A DNA stretch of 64,000 nucleotides. It comes from Echinarachnius parma (lineage: Eukaryota; Echinodermata; Echinoidea; Clypeasteroida; Echinarachniidae). The notes under the pieces were generated by a model, which was given only the letters and a program-made list of their open reading frames with translations, was not told the DNA's origin and searched no databases. Position 1 is the stretch's first letter. Every line of letters starts with the position of its first letter. Positions 39,360 through 51,350 of the stretch are shown here, one piece after another. The translations under genes and the position numbers were made by a program. The stretch is from positions 1 to 64,000 of the forward strand of contig JBAMJV010002994.1 of assembly GCA_037951105.1 (NCBI GenBank), in the 5' to 3' direction.

Positions 39360-42170
39360 TATAGAACCAGCAGTTACCTTTACCCATTCCCTACTCCCTT
39401 GTAGTCTGCTCGATACCCCTAATCACCCCCCCCCCCTCCATCCATGAATTATTTATCACGACTTTATTGTCGTAATTCCATATCATGCATGCATGCTTTT
39501 CGTCCATCCATGTGCCTCAGTCGGTCGAGTTGTGCCTTCCTTGTTCAATATAATTAATATATCATGTCACTATACTTATTACCTGATCATTTGCCCACTT
39601 TCATTACAATAATTAACCCCCCACTCCTCTCAATCTCTCCCTCCCCAATTCTCTTCTCCAGTTTCTTCCCGTTTTCTTCTTTTCTATTTCTTTTTTTAAT
39701 TTTTTTTTAAAAATCATGAATTATGCTCTTTTACATTAGTATACCGTATACTGTACATTAGCTGCTGCTCTAAATTTTGCTCTCTCCTCAGATCCTCCCT
39801 CCACTTTTCCCCCTTTATAATTTTCTCTTCCCCTCTGTGTCTGCTCATATCTTTCTAGCTCTCCCCTCTTCCCTTCCTTACTTCTCTTCCCTCTCCCATT
39901 GTCGTAATTATTCGCTGATAGTCTCAAATATCAGACCGTGATAATTGTTTGTTGTTTCTTCGCCTGTTTTCCCCTCTTCATCATGCCTTATGTCTTCGTA
40001 TAATTAGTTGTTTTTGTTAAATAAATATTCTGCTTATTTTCGAAAGTGGGTCGTAGAGATCAACTGATACGTTATCTTGCAAGTTACAGAATAATAACAA
40101 TAATATAATAAAAATCAGTCTTGAAAAAATACATTATCAACCCGTGTCATTACCCCACCCTGTTATTTCTGTTACTTCCTTACCGAGCTTCGAGCCTTTG
40201 TTCAGCTATCATGCACATCTCAGTTAGAGGGATAGCTCAAAATTGATAACAGATGAATAGGAAGAAGATGGATGGAATGAAGAACTGATAAAAAGCGGCA
40301 TCACGAGAGTTAATTCAGGAAGAGGGGGAAGTCCACATCGGGGGCAGTGGCGTGAACCGTACTTCATAATTGCGTTATATATTTCCTTATTATTTGTGCT
40401 TTTATTTGGGGGCAATTAAGAGGTCAGGTATTCCCGCGGGGGGGGGGGGGGGGGGGGGGTCGCCCCACCTTGTTTGCAACACTCCTTCGTTTCGCTTATT
40501 TATACGCCACCGACTAAAATTAAATCAAGCAAATGTGTGTCTTTTTGTTGCATGCATTATATGTTGCTCTCCCTGAACTCTGTACTGTAGAAAACAATCG
40601 GTGCATGTGGAATGATATTTGTCCTAAATATTTAGCGTTGAAATTCGCAGTGTTCTTTTTTTTAAGTCTGCATCTATTTCAGAGAAAAACAATGTAATAA
40701 ATACTTAATGAATGAATGCAAATATCATTCATGCAAAATTAATAATTTAATCGAGAGATTTATTTATTCATCATTATTTTGTTTTTGTTGGGGATGTATA
40801 TAGGCCTATTTCAATAGTTACGTTTTGCATATAATAAGCCTATATTATACAAATCGTTTCTATACATATATTTTATTAAACGTAAAAGCCTAAGGAATAA
40901 TATAGTTTTGCTTCATGCAGAGGGCGCGTCCAAATATACGATACCGTACAGGTAGTGGTATAGAGGAAAACTGAGCGTATGGAACTGGCGGGAATATCCA
41001 TGCATAATTCATTCGAATTAAAGTCGCTGGCGATATCATAAGATATTTTATAATTATGCACATTCTACACATTGGTGAAATATAACAAAGTGACTCGATT
41101 CGGATAGTCTCTCTATTGAATGTTAAATTTAGAAGAACAAAAATACATTTACAATTTGTTTAAGGGAAGGGCTAACAAATCTAGGTGATGGTGCTCTTAT
41201 TTGTTAACTCCTGGTTTTGTTTTGTTTTACATAAACAGCTTCGTTAATAAGCTAGAATGATATGTGTTATCGACTCAAATGAAGTTCGCCCTGTATTTTT
41301 CTTTTCCTTTACCCAAATTAATCCTATTCATGATTGTTATATAGATCAAGTTTGACAAGATCTAATAATTGTTAACACTTTCATTATTACTATCATTACT
41401 TTTTCATTATTACTATCATTACTTTTTCATTATTATTATCCCAGACAATCACATTGTGTAATTTATTTGAATGCAGACCTTTTTATCAATCATTCGGCTT
41501 TCTTACAGTCCCAAATAAGTTTTTCCATTGAATTCTGGATATATAAAAAAGGCCTGCGGAACGATGACTTGAAAACAAGTTCGTATATAATACTGAGTAA
41601 TTTGGGAGTAATTTACAAAATAGCTCTATGTAGTCGACTTACTGAAATTCGGACTCCCGAAGTTTGAAGTACATGGACATTTTTCTTCTACTCAAAATGC
41701 GAACACATTTGAATTGATTTTATTTTATGTTAGTTTATTTGTATGACTGAATTTACCGATAGCCGTTCAATTGAAATTAAATTGTATTGTAGTAATATAT
41801 CAATCACTTTATACAGTGAATTGTATCTAATAATGACAAAAAGGTATAATGACAAAAAAAAGAGGAACTGGTATTTTGTTTGTACTCAGTAAGCCTAAAG
41901 AAATTAATAAATAAACCTATACGCAACTTCGTATAACAACGGTCGATATAAAGTAAACTTCATGGTGTCATACATATTGAGAATCTCCCGATATCCAAGG
42001 GTTTTAGGGTACACTGAATAATGAAAAATAAAACAATGTTAGTTTTTGTATCAAGAATATGTATTTATGAATATTATTTAGGCATGCTTCAAATACAAAC
42101 ACAAACACACACTTAATAATACAGATTACACAAATACGAGATTATGATTTATATAGGAATCGCCGTACGT
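39360..42170. other. No gene seen
   Basis: AT-rich and pyrimidine-rich (39,600-39,910) intergenic sequence with a 22-bp poly-G tract at 40,438-40,459. No exon recognised on either strand. Confidence 0.35.
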
Positions 42171-42243
42171 TCTATCATTCCCTCCCTCTTACGCTCTCTC
42201 CCTCTTCGCTCCTCTCTTTCTCCTTTTCTATCTCTCTAAATGG

Positions 42244-42422
42244 TGACGTCACACCCCGTACGTACGCCCCTGTAAAAGCGATCGGCGCGTACGCCCATAA
42301 TACTAATTTGCATATCTGGGCATTTCCGCCACGCTGATTGGCCAATGCTCTTCCCCTCTTCCTCTTTCGCCCTCTCTCTCCCTTTTTCGTTCTCTCCCTT
42401 TCCTAACATTATGGTGACGTCG
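42244..42422. promoter_or_regulatory. Possible promoter or enhancer cluster
   Basis: A GC-richer island holds a CRE TGACGTCA (42,244-42,251), an octamer ATTTGCAT (42,306-42,313), a palindromic CCAAT site ATTGGCCAAT (42,337-42,346) and a second TGACGTCG (42,415-42,422), between pyrimidine tracts. No gene with a defined start lies nearby; it could serve the zinc-finger gene through a long 5' intron. Confidence 0.3.
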
Positions 42423-42979
42423 GCAATACTGTAGGTATTATGGGATGGCGTGCGGTGGTGTGCGGTCGAGCCGAGGTGGGGGCGGTGGGGTGCGTTGAAA
42501 TTTATAGGGGTCTATTTCTGACAGAACTACATGTTACGCATCAAAGTATAAAATACATTTCAAGGGTTTCTTGAAGTTTTGAAAAGCTAACTGAACATAC
42601 CGAAATCCAGGGTCTACATAAATTGCATTTTTTTTTTTAACCTATCGACGTTTAACCCTTTTCATTTAAGATTTATTCATCTTTCCAACTTATTGTAATG
42701 ATTTCGTCCTTTATGTTATGTACAAACAATATTTTCGGTTTTCTCTCTTTAGTAATTTAAAATGATTCCCAGTCGATGTTAATCATTCATTGTTTCTGAA
42801 TATTAGTTTAGAGCATTTGTGGTTGAATAAACTTTTTTCCCAAGATTCTCCGCACTTTTCAAAAAGTTTTCTTCTTCCACATCGCGAAAGTCTGTTGATA
42901 GTGGAGTCACTGGACTAACGGCTCAATAATAGTGTACAACCATATTACCATAACTAGTAAGACATAGGTCACACAGCTA

Positions 42980-43250
42980 CCGTACTAAGAACAGCAACAT
43001 CATCAGCAGCAGCAACAACAACAACAACAACAGCATCAACAACAATAACAACAACATCAAATACGACAGCAATAACAATAACGCAACACCATGCAGTGAT
43101 CATCATCTTCATCACTACCAAAATCATTTTCTTAATTATCAGAATTATTATCACCGGCACCATCACCACCACAACCACGCTGTACGTAAAACATTACAAT
43201 TATCGTCATTATCATCATCATCATCATCATCTTCATCATCGTCATCATCG

Positions 43251-43281
<31 letters not shown>

Positions 43282-43670
43282 CATCACCCCCACTACTAAT
43301 ACCAATACCCCCACCACCATATAACGTCATCACCACCACCACCGCCACCGCCACCACTATACAAAACAAAAAACCACTACTCCGCCACCACCTCCTCCAC
43401 CACCACCACCATTACTACTACTACAACCACCACCACCACAACCACTCCCATCACCACCACCACCACCACCAATACCACCTCCACTACCACCACCACCACC
43501 ACCACCCCACCACTTCCACCACCACCACCACCACCACCACCACCACCACCACCACTCTCACCACCACTACCACCACCCCCACCTCCACCACCACCCCACC
43601 ACTCCCACCACCACTCCCACCACCACCACCACCGCCCCACCACTCCCACCACCACCAAAACGGCAGTTAA
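42980..43670 (+). repeat. Trinucleotide microsatellite cluster (AAC, ATC, ACC)
   Basis: Consecutive CAACAA, CATCAT and CACCACC blocks over about 0.7 kb. The long Gly-, Val- and His-rich frames here are artefacts of the repeat. Confidence 0.93.
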
Positions 43671-44328
43671 AAACATTACGCAGATTATTTGATTACCACC
43701 ACATGCAGGGCTCAGCGCTAATTGCGCTATACTATTTACAAAGCCACCTCCCGCCTTATTGCAGCTCGCATGCTAGAAAGGGATTTAGGAAATATTTCGA
43801 CTGATATTTAGTAGTCTTTTGGGATTATAATATAATAATAATAATAATGGTAATGGATTCGTTTAGATATAAACAAATCAATAATAATGTTTATTAATAA
43901 TTGTATGCGAAAACAAAGTTGAAACGATATTTATAACTTGAAATAAGTTTCCCCCATTGCAGTGTATAATGTTAATGCGAGTTTATGAGTGCTGCAAACT
44001 TATTGGAATTAAACATCACCTCATCTTTCAACAATTTTTTTTTTAAAACATAGTAAAACCTACATTTTGATAATCTTACACATTTGATTATTTGCCTTCT
44101 TATTATAAATGAAAAAAATAAAAACATATGTGAGGCGATAGAAAAAGTAAACAATACATTAAACAAAAAATCAGGAAGGGTTGGTTAAACCAAGGAGGTC
44201 CGGGTATTAGCTCCCATTTCCCTGGTTAAACAACCCCCTTCAAATATTTACCCCTGCTCCGCCACAATTCGCCCCGCCAGCAAACCCGCGCCCAATCGAA
44301 AGAGCAGGTAATTAGCATATTTTAAAGA

Positions 44329-44348
44329 GTATATAAAACGTGACGTCA
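44329..44348 (+). promoter_or_regulatory. Possible core promoter: TATA box next to a CRE
   Basis: TATATAAAA (44,330-44,338) is followed by TGACGTCA (44,341-44,348), with an inverted-CCAAT-like CCCAATCG and GC-rich DNA upstream. No coding exon follows directly; a non-coding 5' exon of the zinc-finger gene is possible. Confidence 0.3.
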
Positions 44349-45199
44349 CTCGCCTTTATCAGCATGATATGCAGCGTTGCCCTGCATGCATATAATGTAT
44401 GTAACAACATGATAACACACAGACTGATATGCCCCCCTTCCCTTCGATTAAACAATTTATTTATTTTATAATGTTGTCCCTATATAGACATTATAATATA
44501 ATATGTTTATCGAAAACACTGATAGAGAAATAAAGCGAAAACAATCCTCGAAAATTTCAAAATTATGAGAAGGGATGCTAGTTATTATATTTCACACCCG
44601 CACGGACGCGCGCGTTCTGTGAACAATATTTAATAAAGACTCATCCATTGAGAGCAGAGGGGGTTCGAGCAGCAGACGTGCACACATTTGTAAATATCCG
44701 AAATCCGGATGTGGGAGGCTCAACGCACACAAGTTTGTGTATACTATACCATTTATTCGCATATCCAGCAATAAGTGGTCATATTTGTCGCATCAATGGC
44801 TGGTCATTTAAGACATCAACATTTATTTTCAGTTTACTAATATTAATAACTTAAAATTCATGTTGGTATCTCCCGAAGTGGAAGTTTGAACATGAATAGA
44901 CTTTATACAAAACGAACAAACATAGGACACTCGGACTTACTATATAGCCTACACTTCCCTGTCAATTTCCGAATAATAATAATACAATAATGAAATGGTA
45001 ACACTAAACAGCTATTTAGACATTCTAATAAAACAAAGATAAATGGTAATAATCTTATACATTAAAGTTTTCAAAGAGTATCATACCATCATACAGCCTA
45101 TTGGAGATATCATGAAATTGTTCATACCTACATTTAGGCTGAGGTATCATAATTAGTCCGACTTATTGGTATGCACACTATTCTTTACAAATGTTATAC

Positions 45200-45502
45200 C
45201 AAGAATATGATGATGATCATCATCACCACCACAATTATAATCAGCATCATTATCATTATCACATTATCGTTATCATCTTAATTCATGAGTGAAATCATCT
45301 GATCATCATAGTCATCATCATCATCTTCTTCAACATTATCATCGTCCTCATCGACTTTCACCATCATCATCATTCATTAATCGCCATTGCATCTATCATC
45401 ATCAGCAGCAGCAGCATTGTAATGATGGTCATCATTATCATCAATAATAATTATCATCATCATCATCATCATCTTCATCATCATCATCATCATCATCACC
45501 AC

Positions 45503-45591
<89 letters not shown>
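45200..45591 (+). repeat. ATC trinucleotide microsatellite
   Basis: Imperfect then near-perfect ATC repeats, densest at 45,455-45,591. Followed by a poly-C (45,645-45,664) and a poly-T tract. Confidence 0.95.
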
Positions 45592-46858
45592 GGACATGAT
45601 AATCGTCATCCTTATCCTCATCCATATAACTAGTAAAGCAATGACCCCCCCCCCCCCCCCCCCCAACACTCCCATTTCACCCCTCTAGCTATGAGTATGA
45701 GCAATATGATTTTTTTTTTTTTTTTTTTTTTAAAGCTCTTTTCTTGTTTTCTTTTGTGAAATCTACTACTGAGTTGAACATTTTTTGCGTGTGTTTGTGT
45801 GTTTGTGTGTTTGTGTGGGTGTGGGTGTGTATGGTGTATGTGTGTGCATGTGTGTGATGCCAATGGACGGGTGGACAGACAATTCCTCAATATCGCGTAT
45901 CGGGGGATCACTGTAAAAAAAAAAACACACCTTGGGTTCGCATTGTACACTCAGTATACGTGTGCACACTTGGATGCTTAGCTACTGCGCTGCGATGTAG
46001 ACTACGGCCATTTTGCCTGAATGGAAACGTGTGTACAAAAACTGTGCAATATACAGTGCATGCAGTGTGTGCATATATCTACAATACACACATACACCGT
46101 ACCGCGCCATCGTATGAAATTGTTCTGCACATTTCATCAGTCGATTCATTGAAGTTTCCTAACTCAAATACCGGTTTACGTGCTACCTATTCTGAAATCG
46201 CGATGAATTTGTAGGAGGTAAGTTACTACTCCATATTGTTATTTTAATCAATCAGTATACAGATTGGAAAATGTAGTTTAAATATCGTGAAATGTGTCTT
46301 GTTTTCTCACAAATCTGTCGTTCCTTCACTCAATCACACCATTCACAGTTTTCCCATAGAGACGTGTATGTTAGCCGATATCGATGGAAGAAACAACAGA
46401 ACGAAACGGCGCAATTTTCAAACATAAAATTCATGTTTTATTGTTTATTTCTAATGTGTTATCAGTTTAAATGATTGTGACATTAAGGGAGCTATATTAC
46501 TAGCATTTTAGATGTTGAGAATTCAAAGATTTTATTGTTTCTTTTGTCCCGTTTTTCACCGTCATTCTTTTTTAGTTATGTTCAAGATTTTTGTGGGATG
46601 CACCATTTTAATGCGGGGGTGTCAGATCAAGTAATGGATGTGCATGAACAATGATGTGTGTGTGTCTGTACGTGTGGGTGTGCACAACAGTGTGTGCATG
46701 TATTGTACATGTTTAAATAATAAAGGTGGGTTTGTCTTTGATTTGAATCACATGATCACAAATGTATGTTGGTTCCCATCAATCAATTTCATTTTGTATT
46801 TATCATGGACGTGGTACTTTGGTAGAGGAATAAAACAAGTTCAAACATGAACACAGTG

Positions 46859-47660
46859 TATATGGGCAACTCCAGCGTCACGGACATTACAAACAGACAG
46901 TATTTTCATGACTTTCCAATGCCACTACTAATTCATACCTCTACCTAATGTCTAACTTTTATTTTGATTACAAAGCAATAGCCTGGTTAAGTATGCAAAA
47001 AAAGTTTCAGAACATTTATCCAATTCGTTACTGAGTAATTCTGCAGAATGTGCGCCGTCACGGACATTACATTTTTTGGACATGACTTTTTGCATCCATA
47101 TACATCTTTGCAAAAATCTGTGAGTTCTGAGACCTCACAAAGGTGATTTAGGTATTCAATTATAGACAAGGCAATGATGAATTGAATCCAAGTTGGATTT
47201 TGCGAAACGGGCCAGGTATATGTGATCTAGACAACAAAACGTTGCGTCACGGACATTACATTTTTCAGCGTCACGGACATTACAGTTTGTCCGGAGGATT
47301 TGATTAATTAAAAAATATACTTTAGAGCACTCAAAAGACTGAAATTTTAATCTGAAAAGGTACTTTGATTATCATCCATCAAATTTGGTGCCTTAAATAA
47401 TAAAAATACCCGAAAATTTGGAAAATATAAGGATTTTCCTGAAATTTGCACAGGGTAATCCCATGTGTGGAGTTTCATGTATGGTTTCCGTTTCTCCTAT
47501 AAGGAGACACCCGAGAATAAAACAAATCATGTGAACTGAAAGATATAATCATAGGATCATGTTGTATGGAAAAATAATCCAGAAAAAATCAATAGGATTT
47601 GAAATAGAGCCAATTGTTTTTTTGAGTTCATGTCCACTTTTTTGTGGAATTGCCCATATA
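46859..47660 (+). mobile_element. Element E2: 0.80 kb TIR element with four CGTCACGGACATTAC motifs
   Basis: The ends TATATGGGCAACTCCA and TGGAATTGCCCATATA are inverted, flanked by TA-rich sequence. CGTCACGGACATTAC occurs at 46,876, 47,056, 47,245 and 47,269, same orientation, spacing 180, 189 and 24. The first copy starts directly after the terminal repeat. No credible ORF. The layout is nearly that of E1 (179, 197, 25) although the interiors do not align. Confidence 0.78.
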
Positions 47661-48043
47661 TTACTTGTTTGTAGTTTACTAATAGTAATACTACAACTTG
47701 TACAAGTATAGTATGTAAGGTAATAACATTATATGTGTGTCAAATAAAGCTCTAATTAAATCCAATATACAAAAACTTTGTTTAAAGGGAATCATTTTTT
47801 GTGTGAGGTAATGAAAATTTGAGTGTCAATTTTGAAAGAGCATACAATTTTGATGACAGAATAAACTTTATTTGATCAAAATCTGTTCAGAAACGACTGA
47901 AATATCAATAAATATATCCGATCAGAATAAATTTGGGATCCCACATTTATTTGATGATTTAAGAAAACAAATTAAAATGCTTACACTTTTTCAAAAATGT
48001 ACAAAAAAGGTTTTTAAATAGTTGATGATCCCTCTATTTAATC

Positions 48044-48571
48044 TAGTGCTGAGTCAAATCAAATATTTTGAATTTCGAATATGAGTCGTGTAAGAGCGGT
48101 CGGATATCGAATATCCGAAATAAAAAAAAAAAAAATATATATATGTATATATATAATTTTTGTATTTTTTATTTATTTATTTATTTATTTATTATTTTTT
48201 TTATAATTTGTTTTTAAATAAATATTCTGTCCGTTTTTTCAATTAGAATCGGCAGTACAGTGTGATGTTAGTGTACAAACTGCTGTCAAGATGAAATACT
48301 TCGATATCTCATCATAGATTCTTCTAAATTTGGCACTCACTATACCACTTGTATATTAATCCTCTTACCTTTGGTTTATTATTTGTTTTGTTTATTTGTA
48401 ATTTATGTAAAATACCTTAACTTTTAATTTTAGCAATAGATAAGCAGGGTTCAATGTGCCATATTCTGATCGAATCTATCGAATGGGGATTACAAAATTA
48501 AACGGGGGAAAAAAAGAAAAAAAAATTGATCGGTCGGATATCGAATAGCCATTCGATTTGACTCGGCTCTA
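48044..48571. mobile_element. hAT-type MITE with 8-bp target duplication
   Basis: The ends TAGTGCTGAGTCAAATC and GATTTGACTCGGCTCTA are inverted. ATTTAATC is duplicated at 48,036-48,043 and 48,572-48,579. 528 bp; interior is A-rich, with TTTA repeats. An 8-bp duplication is typical of hAT. Confidence 0.88.
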
Positions 48572-48688
48572 ATTTAATCAGTACTTTTACAAAATATCAT
48601 GTGCACATTTCAAAAATTAAAAATGGTTGAAACCAATGCATTTTTAGAGAGCGCCCTCTTGTGTTTTAACTTTTAACGGCTCTTTTTT

Positions 48689-49600
48689 TATGCCTCCGCC
48701 AACGAAGTGGCCGGAGGCATTATGTTTTCGGGTTGTCCGTCCGTCCGTCCGTCCGTCCGTCCGTCCGTACGTCCCGTTTTCGTTCTCGCGATATCTCAAG
48801 AACCAGTTGACGGATCAATTTCAAACTTGGTATGAGTGTACATATTGGGGTGACAATGATCTGATTAGATTTTAGGGGTCATGAGGTCAAAGGTCAAGGT
48901 CACAGGACTCAATATATATGCAAAAATGCCTCGTTCTCGCGATATCTCAAGAACTGGTTGACGGATCAAATTCAAACTTGGTATTAGTGTAGATATTGGG
49001 GTGGCAATGATCTGATCAGATTTTGGGGTTCATGAGGTCAAAGGTCAAGGTCACAGGACTCAATGTATGTGCAAAAATGCCTCGTTCTTACGATATCTCA
49101 AGAACCGGTTGACGGATCAATTACAAACTAGGTATGAGTGTACATATCGGGGTGCCACTGATCTGATTAGATTTGGGGGTCAAAGGTCAAGGTCACAGAA
49201 TATGTATGCGAAAATGGCTTGTAATTGCAAGATTTCAAGAACTGAATGTCAGATTTCAATCAAACTCGGTACCTGAATGTATCATAAAGAGTCAACGTAG
49301 CCATAAAATGTTGGGGTCATGAGGTTGAGGTCAAGGTCACGGGACTCATTATACATGCAAGAAAGCTTGTAGTACCAAAATCTCAAGAACTAAATGTCAG
49401 ATTTCAATCAAACTTGGTACCTGACTGTTTTTTAGGGAGCCATCAAAGATTGGGGTCATACGGTCAAGGTCACAGGACTCAAAATATAAGAAAAATATTT
49501 AAAAAAATTAAATCAGTGCATGTTAATTTGGGCTTGATATTAAAATCGCGTGATAGCGGAGGCATAATTTTCGATTGCGCGCAATCGAAGATCCATCTAG
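48689..49600 (+). mobile_element. Pearl/HINE-like element with 151-bp tandem core
   Basis: The 5' hairpin has arms TGCCTCCG and CGGAGGCA (48,691-48,719). A GTCC microsatellite (48,737-48,774) follows, then tandem units of 151 bp (CGTTCTCGCG at 48,781 and 48,932, CGTTCTTACG at 49,083) and two degenerate units. CGGAGGCAT recurs near the right end, then the hairpin TTCGATTGCGCGCAATCGAA (49,570-49,589) and CATCTAG. Hairpin plus CTAG before a T, and a GTCY microsatellite, recall Helentron-associated (DINE/HINE) and bivalve pearl elements. The insertion splits a foldback repeat whose uninterrupted form is at 5,853-5,902. Confidence 0.78.
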
Positions 49601-49899
49601 TTAATGATAGCAGGCTTTTTACTTAGTACTTTCTAGCATGGTGGAGTTATAACTACAGTTTGTAATGTTATGGACATGGTGCAGGTTATGGCGCAAAGTC
49701 TAATTAACACCCCACCATGGTTACCATTTATACACCTGGGTAAAGAGCAGAAATTGGGGATTAATTGTCTTGCTGAAGGACACAGTTTTCGCGGTCCAGC
49801 CGTCCAGTGGATAATTTAACATCTGAACACTTCAATTGTAAATATCTTTTTAAACGAAAGGGAAATTTGAAAAACAGAATCTGTCCCATGCTTTTATTG

Positions 49900-51350
49900 T
49901 TAAAGGGACTTTGTAACATTGTCCAAATCCTCAAAATAAAATTTTTATTCTAGCGGTTCCCTTATACCTTGTTGTATTCGTATTAACAATAAAATCACGG
50001 GACAGGTTTCGGTTTTTCAAATTTCCCTTTCGTTACAAAGATATGTATGATTGAAGTATTCAGATAAGAAAAACTCCAGGCGAGTTTTTCTTCCGTGTAC
50101 AAAGTGAGTGCAGTGAGTTACTGAATATCACTTTGCATTTTCGCTCATTACTTGGCCATACAATGTCCATTTGCAACGCTCGAAATTAACTTTTTTTGCT
50201 GGTGGCCCGATCGGGCAAGTAGAATTGGTATTTATCCAATATTGGTGGCCCGAAACAGAAATTTGGTGGCCCGAAAAAACAAGGAAAAACAAAAGAAAAC
50301 AGTGACCGGTAATCTTAGCTTTTCATAAGAATTAATTAATGAAAATAACATCTAAAATCACCACCCTGATCAAAAATCCGTAAAGGAATATATAAACCCA
50401 ACATTGAATCAGTAAAAGGTAATTTTGGAGTGATGAAATGTTACAATTTCAGCCCTTTCTCTGTGCGATTTTGTCAACTTATACAAGTTGAAAGTTGAAA
50501 TTATACACAAAACAACATGCATGGGACTGAACTGGAACTCTCACAAAATTGGCATGAAACATCTACAAAAGTACAAAACTAGATAAAACAAAATCTGTAC
50601 TACCTTATTATGAGTCCTATATTTGAAGTTCTTTCAAATTATGTGATGCTTTGAAAGATAATAAGGCCTTTCTGGCTTTCTTGCCCAAACGAATTTGCGC
50701 AAATTGGACTGAATTGAAGACATTGTCAAAGCATAGTTGCAGAGTTGACTAGACTGTGTGTGGCTATGCGAATTGCTGTATTAAGCTGATGTACATACCG
50801 TCCCCATTTATAACACACATGGGGTCAGTACAAGGTACCAGCATGTGTGTACACTTCTAGTTCTACTTGTATGCACTAGTAGTAGACGGGTAAATCAGTC
50901 TTTCTCTTTGTTGTTTGTCTCCCCAAGACGTCATAATTTTCATAGGCACCTCCAGAACGAGATGAATTTTTCTGTCTAATCACGCACATTTCTCCAGATT
51001 ATCGCGGTTGGCAGATTTGCGCTCGCTATTTTGTTGATTTTTTCCACTGATTTCCTTTGTTTTTTATGCCTGGTTTTGGCAATGTTTGAAATGTCAAATT
51101 TTCAGATTTACATTTGGAAATCTTACTGGCCCAATCGGGCCACTAAAATAGAGCAATTATGATTTTTTGGTGGCCCGACAGAGATTTTTGGTGGCCCCGG
51201 GCCATCGGGCCTGTGCTAATTTCGAGCGTTGCCATTTGACTTTAAATTTTCACCCAATACCCTGTGGACATATGAGATAACAACAATATACATTGCATCA
51301 ACCATTCATCACTTTTTGCACATGTCAACAAAGTTACTAGATCCCTTTAA
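49900..51350 (+). mobile_element. TTAA MITE, copy D, inserted in copy E and itself interrupted
   Basis: Forward copy flanked by TTAA at 49,900-49,903 and 51,347-51,350. It is interrupted by the 1,058-bp element at 50,174-51,231. Confidence 0.9.
50174..51231. mobile_element. 1,058-bp TIR element with 7-bp target duplication
   Basis: Ends CAACGCTCGAAATTA and TAATTTCGAGCGTTG, 15-bp perfect inverted repeats. CCATTTG is duplicated at 50,167-50,173 and 51,232-51,238. Subterminal GGTGGCCCG and GGGCCACC blocks are repeated, with GATCGGGCAAGTAG near the left end linking it to the GGGCAAGTA repeats elsewhere. No transposase frame. Superfamily open; 7-8 bp duplications suggest hAT- or P-like. Confidence 0.85.

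Noticed and set aside
43096-43676. Gly-, Val-, His- or Asp-rich proteins
   Set aside because: Artefacts of ACC and ATC repeats.
45377-45688. Met- and His-rich frames
   Set aside because: Artefacts of the ATC microsatellite.
46200-46222. Non-coding 5' exon ending in GAG/GTAAGT at about 46,217
   Set aside because: A good donor only; no acceptor, promoter or conserved sequence ties it to the zinc-finger gene.
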